Assembly (NCBI GenBank): GCA_003575245.1
Contig: NMQN01000821.1
Coordinates: 1-6,556, forward strand
Direction: 5' to 3'
Length of the DNA stretch: 6,556 nt
Origin: Candidatus Atribacteria bacterium 1244-E10-H5-B2
Lineage (GTDB): Bacteria; Atribacterota; JS1; SB-45; 34-128
The position numbers and the translations under genes are program-made. Positions 1 through 5,244 of the stretch are shown here, one piece after another. Every line of letters starts with the position of its first letter. Positions within the stretch are counted from its first letter, which is position 1. Under the pieces are notes generated by a model. That model made no database searches, was not told the DNA's origin, and saw nothing but the letters and a program-made list of their open reading frames with translations.

Positions 1-1347
1 TCCTAATTCGCGATTGAGTCCTTCTACTACAAAATCCACTGCCTCTTGTGATGTAAACTCACCAGCTACAACCGCTGCCAGGGCTTCGTAAGTGACCGTG
101 GAATAGGGTCCCCAGTTAGGATTGTTAGGTAGGAAAGTAGTGTAATCTAACATGTAAAGCGCTTCACTCAGTAAGCGAGATCCCTTGTAGAACTTATATT
201 CTGTCTGACCTTTAAGGATTCCCAGATGTGTACTGGCGATTGCGTGACGGGTATTGGGACCATAGTTAGTGACTTTAGCAATTAGAGCTACTGCTAAGTC
301 CGGATATTTACACTGGGAACTGACAAGATAAGCCAAGGGATGTGTAAGGGAATTGGGTTTACCACCCTTCTCTGCAGCCGGGATCAATCCAAACCCAAAG
401 TTCTCCCACATATAAGCTTCGCCACCAAGGTCTTTAAGGAATTTTTCTGCCCACTCAGCCCATTGCCATGTCCCACCGACCCAGAAGAGTACCTTACTAG
501 TGACTCCAGGATGCCATGCTGTAGACCAATCTAAGCCAAGACAGCCCATTGAACCATATTTTTGAGCAGCGTCATAGAAAAATCCATAATACTTTAAGCC
601 AGCTGTCTTGTCAAAGACTAATTTACCAGTTGCAGAATCAATAGTTTCTCCACCAAAGGCGTAGTAGAAAGGAGTGAAATCAGGGCCATTCTTCGGACGA
701 GTCCAGAAGCCATTACCTGGCTCAACCACACCCTTATCCACCGCCTGTTTGGCTGTCTCTAACATGTCATAAAGGGTAAATTCACCCTTTATGATTTTAT
801 CAGCTAATGCTGCTATTTCTCCATCTGACCAACCAAGTTTCTTTAATAGGGTTTTATTCCAATAGAGTGGTCGAGCTTCAGCATCTTGAGGAACACCCCA
901 AATCTCACCTTTATATTTGGTGCAATCCCATAGAGTATCAAAGACAAGATTGTATATGGGGAACTCTTCTATTATTCCGTCCAGAGCAATAATCCGGCCC
1001 GCTTCAGCCTGAGTACCAATATATTCATGGCCAGTCAGCCAAATATCAGGCGATTCTCCAGCACCATAGCCAAGTACAAACTCAGTTATATACTCACCCC
1101 AATCCAGGTTATCCTGTATAATTTCCACTTTTACACGACGAGAATCACCCACCGCTTCTAAGTCAGCATTAAGATCTCTTTCAGCTATTAAGAAATTTAA
1201 GCCACGCCAGTTTTCCATGGGAGGCTTTGCTCGGGCACGGATCTTAATCGGAATAATCTCCAAATCCTGAGCTAAAGCCATAGCCGTAAAAGACATAACC
1301 AGAATTAAAATTAATACAATACTTAATAAATTTCTTGAAACTTTCAT
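1..1347 (-). CDS. Extracellular solute-binding protein of a carbohydrate ABC importer (family 1, CUT1-like), C-terminus cut by the window edge
   Basis: The frame is open without a stop from the ATG at 1345-1347 to base 1, giving 449 codons. I checked the codons along the whole length. The N-terminus is a classical signal peptide: M-K-V-S-R, a hydrophobic stretch over residues 7-20, and a likely cleavage site A-L-A|Q after residue 26. There is no lipobox cysteine, so the mature protein is probably periplasmic rather than lipid-anchored. The mature part reads like a family 1 sugar-binding protein: SPDIWLTGHEYIG, a YKGEIWGVPQD segment followed by LYWNKTLLKKLGW, FYYAFGGE near the middle, and aromatic-rich VGGTWQWAEWAEKF, all typical of this fold. 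The last visible segment, FTSQEAVDFVVEGLNRELG, resembles the usual end of these proteins, so only a few residues should be missing. AGGAG at 1357-1361 lies 9 nt before the ATG and supports this start. The family delivers sugars or polyols to a membrane permease pair, presumably encoded to the left of base 1. The gene follows the MalK-like ATPase in the same direction after 224 bp. Substrate unknown. Confidence 0.9.
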   Translation of the reverse strand, partial: MKVSRNLLSIVLILILVMSFTAMALAQDLEIIPIKIRARAKPPMENWRGLNFLIAERDLNADLEAVGDSRRVKVEIIQDNLDWGEYITEFVLGYGAGESPDIWLTGHEYIGTQAEAGRIIALDGIIEEFPIYNLVFDTLWDCTKYKGEIWGVPQDAEARPLYWNKTLLKKLGWSDGEIAALADKIIKGEFTLYDMLETAKQAVDKGVVEPGNGFWTRPKNGPDFTPFYYAFGGETIDSATGKLVFDKTAGLKYYGFFYDAAQKYGSMGCLGLDWSTAWHPGVTSKVLFWVGGTWQWAEWAEKFLKDLGGEAYMWENFGFGLIPAAEKGGKPNSLTHPLAYLVSSQCKYPDLAVALIAKVTNYGPNTRHAIASTHLGILKGQTEYKFYKGSRLLSEALYMLDYTTFLPNNPNWGPYSTVTYEALAAVVAGEFTSQEAVDFVVEGLNRELG

Positions 1348-1356
1348 TTTTGCTTT

Positions 1357-1361
1357 CTCCT
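1357..1361 (-). promoter_or_regulatory. Ribosome binding site of the solute-binding protein gene
   Basis: On the minus strand this reads AGGAG within AAAAGGAGAAAGC, 9 nt ahead of the ATG at 1345-1347. It fixes the start of a gene whose other end is outside the window. Confidence 0.8.
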
Positions 1362-1414
1362 TTTAATATATTAAAAATTTACTCAAGACATTAGATGAAC
1401 TGATTTTACTTTCT

Positions 1415-1425
1415 ATCACCTCCTC
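1415..1425 (-). promoter_or_regulatory. Extended Shine-Dalgarno-like sequence in the leader, not next to an evident start codon
   Basis: The minus strand reads GAGGAGGTGAT, a near-ideal complement of the 16S rRNA 3' end, but it ends about 67 nt upstream of the binding-protein ATG, which has its own site. Downstream of it I see no ATG, GTG or TTG at proper spacing that opens more than a few codons. It could bind ribosomes without translation (an mRNA-stabilising type of site), serve a very short leader peptide, or be a remnant. A TATAAAAT sequence just upstream on the same strand could be a -10 element, which would put the transcript 5' end close to this site. Confidence 0.4.
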
Positions 1426-1501
1426 TTAATTTTATAGAGTACCATCAACAGAAATTCGCTATGTCTAGATGCTCTTATTGCTTCTAATTATTTTTTCTTT
1501 C

Positions 1502-1520
1502 GGATTCGATAAATCGAACC
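1502..1520 (-). repeat. Small inverted repeat / hairpin between the ATPase and binding-protein genes
   Basis: TTCGAT and ATCGAA are separated by two bases, with two further G-C pairs after one mismatch. On the minus strand the sequence after the hairpin is A-rich (GAAAGAAAAAATAATT) rather than a T run, so it is not a standard intrinsic terminator for the upstream ATPase gene. It could be a weak processing or attenuation hairpin, or a regulator site. Confidence 0.35.
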
Positions 1521-1571
1521 CTTACATCTCTACCATTCTAGATCTTCCTTAATTTTATATACGGTAAAAAA

Positions 1572-2657
1572 TTAATCCAACAACAGTGATTTTTCTGTAT
1601 TTTTATCAAAAAGATGAATTTTATCTACATTAAAGTGTAATTTAACCTTTTCGCCCATTTCTTTTGTAAATGGAGGAGTAGCAAGCACTTTAATCTGCAA
1701 ATTCCCCAGTTTGACAGTGACTAAAACTTGCATCCCCATATGTTCAACCACATAGACTTCTGCTTCTTCCCCGTTTTTGTGGTCAATTTTTATATCCTCT
1801 GGTCTGATACCCAATACTATTTCATTATTTTGAGAGCGAGATTGAATAAGCTTACCAATCTTTAAAGGAACTTCAATAGTAATATCTACATTCTTTAAAA
1901 GAAATTGTTCTTCTGATTGTTCCAGAGAAACATCAATAAAGTTCATGGGGGGGCTTCCTATAAAACCGGCCACAAACAGATTCACCGGTCGATTATATAG
2001 CTCATCAGATGAACTATATTGTTGAAGTTCGCCTAACTGTAATAAGGCTATTTTATCAGACATAGTCATAGCCTCTACCTGATCGTGAGTAACAAAAATA
2101 GTGGTAATACCCAATCTTCTCTGTAACCTTTTAAGCTCTGCTCTCATCAAGGTTCTAAGCTTGGCATCTAAATTGGAGAGGGGCTCATCTAAAAGTAGGA
2201 TATCTGGCTTCTTAATTAAAGCTCGGCAAAGAGCCACTCTTTGTTGTTGTCCTCCTGAAAGTTCAGCTGGTTTTCTATCTAATAATTCTTCTATTTGAAC
2301 TAATTTAGCCACTTCATTGGCTCTTTTTTTTCTCTCTTCCTTAGGAGTTTTCAGTAATTTTAAAGGAAATGTTATATTATCAAATGCAGTCATATGAGGA
2401 TAAAGGGCATAACTTTGAAAGACCATGCCAATCTTTCTATCTTTGGGTAAAACCTCATTTACAATCTTATCTCCGAAATAAATACCTCCGGTAGTTGGCT
2501 TATAAATTCCAGCTATCATAAGTAGGGTGGTGGTCTTTCCACATCCTGAAGGTCCAAGTAAAGCTACAAACTCACCATCATTTATCTCGAGGTTAAAATT
2601 ATTTACTGCTTTCACTTTTCCAAAGTCTTTGCTTAAATCTTTAAGCTTTACTTCCAT
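1572..2657 (-). CDS. ABC transporter ATP-binding protein, MalK/UgpC-like (sugar import)
   Basis: This 361-residue cytoplasmic ATPase would drive a binding-protein-dependent importer. All nucleotide-binding motifs are intact: Walker A GPSGCGKTT (35-43), Q-loop Gln81 in VFQSYALYPHM, signature LSGGQQQR (133-140), Walker B ILLLDE (153-158), D-loop SNLD (161-164) and switch His191 in VTHDQ. The C-terminal third (from about 240) fits the TOBE/MOP regulatory domain of the MalK subgroup, including VLGIRPEDI. Length is normal for the family. The start is supported by AAGGAG at 2671-2676, although the 13-nt spacing is long; no better in-frame start is seen. The binding-protein gene follows downstream on the same strand, which supports a carbohydrate role. 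No permease lies between the two, so the permeases are either further left or shared. In some bacteria such an ATPase serves several sugar importers (MsmK type), which is possible here but unproven. Confidence 0.92.
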   Translation of the reverse strand: MEVKLKDLSKDFGKVKAVNNFNLEINDGEFVALLGPSGCGKTTTLLMIAGIYKPTTGGIYFGDKIVNEVLPKDRKIGMVFQSYALYPHMTAFDNITFPLKLLKTPKEERKKRANEVAKLVQIEELLDRKPAELSGGQQQRVALCRALIKKPDILLLDEPLSNLDAKLRTLMRAELKRLQRRLGITTIFVTHDQVEAMTMSDKIALLQLGELQQYSSSDELYNRPVNLFVAGFIGSPPMNFIDVSLEQSEEQFLLKNVDITIEVPLKIGKLIQSRSQNNEIVLGIRPEDIKIDHKNGEEAEVYVVEHMGMQVLVTVKLGNLQIKVLATPPFTKEMGEKVKLHFNVDKIHLFDKNTEKSLLLD

Positions 2658-2719
2658 TTTCTTTGCTAATCTCCTTATTATTTTTATGCCTTACTTAAGT
2701 TAAAAACTACACTAACTTT

Positions 2720-2735
2720 ATGCATTCGATTGCAT
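2720..2735 (-). promoter_or_regulatory. LacI-family / cre-like operator candidate upstream of the MalK-like ATPase gene
   Basis: The minus strand reads ATGCAATCGAATGCAT, in which 7 of 8 base pairs are symmetric around a central CG. Outer TG...CA arms and a central CG are hallmarks of LacI/GalR-family operators, including catabolite-responsive elements. It lies 62 nt upstream of the ATPase start, and a possible -10 element (TAAAAT, 2739-2734 on the minus strand) overlaps it, a position suited to repression. The regulator itself is not in the window. Confidence 0.5.
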
Positions 2736-2750
2736 TTTATTTAAAAATTA

Positions 2751-2819
2751 AAATAAAGAATTTTTATTAAATAGTTTTTATTAGTTAAAAATGAAAAATA
2801 GCAATAAAATTCTTTATTT
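2751..2819. repeat. 14-bp perfect inverted repeat with a 41-bp spacer
   Basis: AAATAAAGAATTTT at 2751-2764 is the exact reverse complement of 2806-2819. The arms are nearly all A/T, and in such an AT-rich stretch a match of this length is not strongly significant. It may form a long weak hairpin or a cruciform in the leader of the ATPase operon. Confidence 0.35.
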
Positions 2820-2820
2820 C

Positions 2821-2833
2821 ATAGTTAAACTAT
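2821..2833. promoter_or_regulatory. Palindrome ATAGTT-A-AACTAT, possible operator (copy 1)
   Basis: A perfect 13-bp dyad lies between the ATPase and kinase genes. It closely resembles the dyad at 2929-2944: both have the form ATAG-YTAAA-(A)-CTAT. Two similar dyads in one divergent region could be binding sites for a single regulator. Confidence 0.35.
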
Positions 2834-2900
2834 ACGACATAACTTTTAAAAATCCTTCTTTTTTTGAAAAATATTTTAAAATTTCTTCAATTAAAAATTC

Positions 2901-2922
2901 TTATCAAGTTTAGCATTGATAA
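2901..2922. promoter_or_regulatory. Inverted repeat TTATCAA-8 bp-TTGATAA, possible operator
   Basis: Perfect 7-bp arms at 2901-2907 and 2916-2922 enclose 8 bases. The 22-bp span is typical of a dimeric regulator site. It is about 75 bp upstream of the first kinase promoter. It has neither a GC-rich stem nor a T run on either strand, so it is not a terminator. Confidence 0.4.
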
Positions 2923-2928
2923 TTTCTT

Positions 2929-2944
2929 AATAGCTAAAACTATT
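2929..2944. promoter_or_regulatory. Inverted repeat AATAG-6 bp-CTATT, possible operator (copy 2)
   Basis: This dyad has the core ATAGCTAAAACTAT and differs from the dyad at 2821-2833 by one base change and one inserted A. It lies about 55 bp upstream of the -35 of the first kinase promoter. Suggestive only, because the arms are short. Confidence 0.3.
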
Positions 2945-2998
2945 TTACTATACTTTTCAATAAGAATACAATTAATTAAGAAAACGCATCACAATTAT

Positions 2999-3028
2999 TT
3001 GACGAGAAAGAAAAATAAATGATATATT
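2999..3028 (+). promoter_or_regulatory. Promoter P1 for the kinase gene
   Basis: TTGACG at 2999-3004 (five of six to the -35 consensus) and TATATT at 3023-3028 (five of six to the -10 consensus) are 18 bp apart. Transcription would start near 3035, leaving a leader of about 88 nt before the kinase ATG. Confidence 0.55.
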
Positions 3029-3036
3029 TTAGGAGA

Positions 3037-3066
3037 TTGTTTTTCCGCTTTACTCTTTGCTATAAT
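3037..3066 (+). promoter_or_regulatory. Promoter P2 for the kinase gene, extended -10
   Basis: A perfect TATAAT at 3061-3066 is preceded by TGC, making an extended -10 element. TTGTTT at 3037-3042 is a reasonable -35 with an 18-bp spacer. Transcription would begin near 3073, about 50 nt before the kinase ATG. It is the stronger-looking of the two tandem promoters. Confidence 0.65.
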
Positions 3067-3072
3067 AAATGG

Positions 3073-3088
3073 ATAAAGAAAGTAAAAT
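3073..3088 (+). repeat. 16-bp direct repeat flanking the kinase gene, upstream copy
   Basis: ATAAAGAAAGTAAAAT occurs here in the kinase leader and again, identically, at 4027-4042 just after the kinase stop codon. The two copies bracket the gene. Confidence 0.5.
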
Positions 3089-3122
3089 TATTAGATTATT
3101 AACTTTATATTGGAGATAAAAA

Positions 3123-4016
3123 ATGGAAACTAACACTAAATTTTACGATATAGCCTTTCTAGGACATTACACCAAGGATACAATTATATCTTCCACCGGT
3201 ACCAGAGTGGTTGACGGAGGAGCTTTTAACTACGGTTCAAATGTAGCTGTGAGAATGGGATTAAAAGTAACAGCAATTACCCGTCTGGCAAAAGAAGATT
3301 TTCATGTAGTAGAAAAACTCAAGGGTTTAGGTGTTGATGTATTCGTACATATTTCCCCTCAATCTACATGTCTGCGTCTGGAATATCCTACTTCCAACCT
3401 GGATGAACGGGTCATATATGTAACCAGTTCAGCAGGTTCTTTTACTCTTGAAGAAGTAGAAAAAATTCAAGCTAAGGCAATTGTAATAGGTGCATCTATG
3501 CGTGATGAAGTTAATTTGGAAGTCATAGAGGAACTTGCGAAAAAGAAAACTATTCTTGCCGCTGATGTACAAAGTTTTATACGAATAAATGATAATGGTA
3601 AATTAGTTCATAAGAAATGGCTGGAAAGAGATTCCGTATTTGCTCGCTTGGATATATTAAAAACCGATGCAGTGGAAGCAGAATTGTTGTTCGGAAAATG
3701 CGACCTTTATACAGCTGCCAAAAAAATGCACGACTTAGGTCCTCGAGAAGTGGTAATCACCCATCGCGATGGCCTTTTAGTGTATGCTGATGGCAATTTT
3801 TACGAAGAGAAATTCTTGCCTAAAGAAATTATAGGAAGAAGCGGTCGGGGAGATACCTGTATTGCTTCCTATGTAGCCAAACGATTAAACGCTTCTCCCC
3901 AAGAGGCAACTACTTGGGCAGCGGCTGTAACCAGCCTGAAGATGGAAGCAGAAGGACCTTTTCAACGGACCATTGATGAGGCAAATAATCTTATTCAAAA
4001 GAAATATAAATCTTAA
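3123..4016 (+). CDS. PfkB-family carbohydrate kinase with an atypical catalytic signature
   Basis: This 297-residue protein fits the ribokinase/PfkB family, which transfers a phosphate from ATP (rarely ADP) to a sugar, polyol or nucleoside in the cytoplasm. The N-terminal strand FLGHYTKDTI (12-21) holds the expected substrate-site Asp19. The glycine-rich segment GGAFNYGSNVA (32-42) is the family's first signature. ITHRDGLLVY corresponds to the nucleotide-site strand, and GRSGRGDT (238-245) contains the likely catalytic base Asp244. The usual second signature is D-T-x-G-A-G-D; here Asp and Thr become Gly238 and Arg239, and the Ala becomes Arg242. GGAG at 3112-3115 sits 7 nt before the ATG, and two promoters precede it. 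The gene is transcribed alone, divergent from the sugar-import operon, and probably phosphorylates the imported compound. Inositol kinase is one hypothesis, because some thermophiles place a PfkB gene with an inositol CUT1 importer, but the sequence does not prove this. Family assignment is secure; substrate is unknown. Confidence 0.88.
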   Translation: METNTKFYDIAFLGHYTKDTIISSTGTRVVDGGAFNYGSNVAVRMGLKVTAITRLAKEDFHVVEKLKGLGVDVFVHISPQSTCLRLEYPTSNLDERVIYVTSSAGSFTLEEVEKIQAKAIVIGASMRDEVNLEVIEELAKKKTILAADVQSFIRINDNGKLVHKKWLERDSVFARLDILKTDAVEAELLFGKCDLYTAAKKMHDLGPREVVITHRDGLLVYADGNFYEEKFLPKEIIGRSGRGDTCIASYVAKRLNASPQEATTWAAAVTSLKMEAEGPFQRTIDEANNLIQKKYKS

Positions 4017-4026
4017 TTTAAAAAAA

Positions 4027-4042
4027 ATAAAGAAAGTAAAAT
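4027..4042 (+). repeat. 16-bp direct repeat flanking the kinase gene, downstream copy
   Basis: Identical to the copy at 3073-3088 and located 10 nt past the kinase stop codon. The sequence is purine-rich and simple, so coincidence is possible. Confidence 0.5.
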
Positions 4043-4078
4043 ATTTAATAATATCTCTTTTTTTGAAAATATAATTAA

Positions 4079-4128
4079 CCATTAGTTCTCAATATAAAAT
4101 TGTAAACTAATGGCTACTCTTATTTTTT
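4079..4128 (+). terminator. Bidirectional intrinsic terminator between the convergent kinase and second ATPase genes
   Basis: CCATTAGTT (4079-4087) pairs perfectly with AACTAATGG (4105-4113), and CAAT/ATTG extends the stem inside the loop. For the rightward kinase transcript a T-rich stretch follows, with six T at 4123-4128; this run lies inside the last codons of the convergent ATPase gene. For the leftward ATPase transcript the hairpin is followed by TTAATTATATTTTC, a weaker U-rich tail. The stem is AT-rich but is the only hairpin suited to ending both transcripts. Confidence 0.7.
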
Positions 4129-5217
4129 GATATCTTCATAAGATAAAATATGCAGGCTATTCTCTTTGAAGCAAAGACTTACTTCTTCTCCTGTAGAAAA
4201 ATTTCTTTGATCCTGCGGATTGGCAATTTCAACAGTAAAAATATCATCATCTACTTTAATTTTATACACCAGATGAGAACCTAAATAAATTATTTGCTGA
4301 ATTATTCCGGTAATTGATTGAGGTATTTTCGATTTTAAATCAACTGCCTCTGGTCGAACAAGTAAAAGAATCTTATCCCCTTCTAAAAAAGATAAATTAT
4401 GCAGGGTAATTTTAAATGTATATCCTTTTACTTCAATTTCTACCTTTTTGGGTGTTAATATCTTATGTACTTTCCCTGCCATAAAATTAGCATTACCAAT
4501 AAAATCGGCAACAAAATAATTGTTGGGATAGGCATAAATTTGCTGGGGTGTGCCAATTTGCTGAATTTTACCTTCATTCATAATAACGACCCGATCAGAA
4601 AGTGTCATTGCTTCTTCCTGATCATGAGTAACATAAACAGAAGTTATGCCAATTCTTTGTTGTAATTTACGTATTTCTAACCGGGTTGATATACGTAATT
4701 TGGCATCAAGGTTGGATAGAGGCTCATCAAGTAGGAGTACCTTTGGCTCCATTATCAAAGAACGGGCAAGACTAACCCGCTGCTGTTGACCTCCTGAAAG
4801 ATGTGCGGGTGAACGCTTGCTTAATCCTTCTAAATCAACAAGGTTAATGATTTTTTCTGTTTTTTCTTTAATATTTTGTGCTGATTCTTTGTGTATTTTC
4901 AATCCATAGGATATATTCTCAAATACTGTCATATGAGGAAAAAGGGCATAGTTTTGAAATACCATTGTGGTAGGCCTCTGGTTAGGCGGAATCATGCTAA
5001 CCTCTTTCCCGTCAATAAAAATCTTACCTGAAGTAGGAATTTCAAACCCGGCAATCATTCTAAGGGTTGTGGTTTTCCCGCATCCGGACGGACCCAGAAG
5101 TGTAACCAATTCGCCTTCCTTAACTTTTACACTTACATTATCCACAGCTGTCAGGGCATTTTTTCCACTTTGAAAAACCTTAACAAGATTTTCAAGTACA
5201 AGATAATCCTGTTTCAT
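4120..5217 (-). CDS. ABC transporter ATP-binding protein, FbpC/PotA-like
   Basis: This 365-residue cytoplasmic ATPase would energise the adjacent two-domain permease. Motifs are complete: Walker A GPSGCGKTT (42-50), Q-loop Gln88 in VFQNYALFPHM, signature LSGGQQQR (140-147), Walker B VLLLDE (160-165), D-loop SNLD (168-171) and switch His198 in VTHDQEEAMTLSDR. A C-terminal TOBE-type domain follows from about 245, with LLVRPEAVDL near its middle. AAAGGA about 8 nt upstream supports the ATG at 5215-5217. The permease gene ends only 27 nt upstream on the same strand, so the two are almost certainly one operon. ATPases of this group serve importers for iron(III), polyamines, phosphonates or sugar phosphates. 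It is a paralogue of the ATPase at 1572-2657, but the different neighbours point to a different transporter. Its last codons overlap the T run of the kinase terminator. Confidence 0.92.
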   Translation of the reverse strand: MKQDYLVLENLVKVFQSGKNALTAVDNVSVKVKEGELVTLLGPSGCGKTTTLRMIAGFEIPTSGKIFIDGKEVSMIPPNQRPTTMVFQNYALFPHMTVFENISYGLKIHKESAQNIKEKTEKIINLVDLEGLSKRSPAHLSGGQQQRVSLARSLIMEPKVLLLDEPLSNLDAKLRISTRLEIRKLQQRIGITSVYVTHDQEEAMTLSDRVVIMNEGKIQQIGTPQQIYAYPNNYFVADFIGNANFMAGKVHKILTPKKVEIEVKGYTFKITLHNLSFLEGDKILLLVRPEAVDLKSKIPQSITGIIQQIIYLGSHLVYKIKVDDDIFTVEIANPQDQRNFSTGEEVSLCFKENSLHILSYEDIKK

Positions 5218-5244
5218 AATTTATCCTTTCATTTTCCTAAAAAT

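Larger units (their letters stand above)
2658..3122. other. 465-bp divergent regulatory region, very AT-rich, no gene
   Basis: This stretch separates the leftward ATPase/binding-protein operon from the rightward kinase gene. I find no credible coding frame on either strand. It holds two good promoters for the kinase at its right end, a LacI-type operator candidate near the left ATPase gene, and several other inverted repeats listed separately. No strong -35/-10 pair was found for the leftward operon. Its size and density of dyads suggest binding of one or more transcription factors. Confidence 0.6.

Noticed and set aside
340..992. Two short plus-strand open frames (340-534 and 807-992)
   Set aside because: They are antisense to the continuous binding-protein frame, lack ribosome sites and have no recognisable protein features.
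1502..1520. tRNA fragment or phage attachment site, suggested by GGGTTCGA...TCGAATCC
   Set aside because: It resembles a T-arm only superficially. No acceptor stem, anticodon arm or CCA-adjacent pairing surrounds it, and there is no integrase gene.
2101..2298. Plus-strand open frame of 65 codons inside the left ATPase gene
   Set aside because: It is the antisense shadow of the signature and Walker B region of an intact, well-conserved ATPase.
2751..2819. Insertion-sequence remnant with terminal inverted repeats
   Set aside because: The 14-bp arms are almost pure A/T and only 41 bp apart, with no transposase trace or target duplication.
3069..3119. A 16-codon leader peptide ending just before the kinase start
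   Set aside because: The frame ATG...TAA exists and its stop overlaps the kinase ribosome-site region, but it has no ribosome site. It would also be missing from transcripts starting at the stronger promoter P2.
3885..4082. Minus-strand open frame overlapping the end of the kinase gene
   Set aside because: It is antisense to the conserved kinase C-terminus, and its N-terminal half comes from the AT-rich terminator region.
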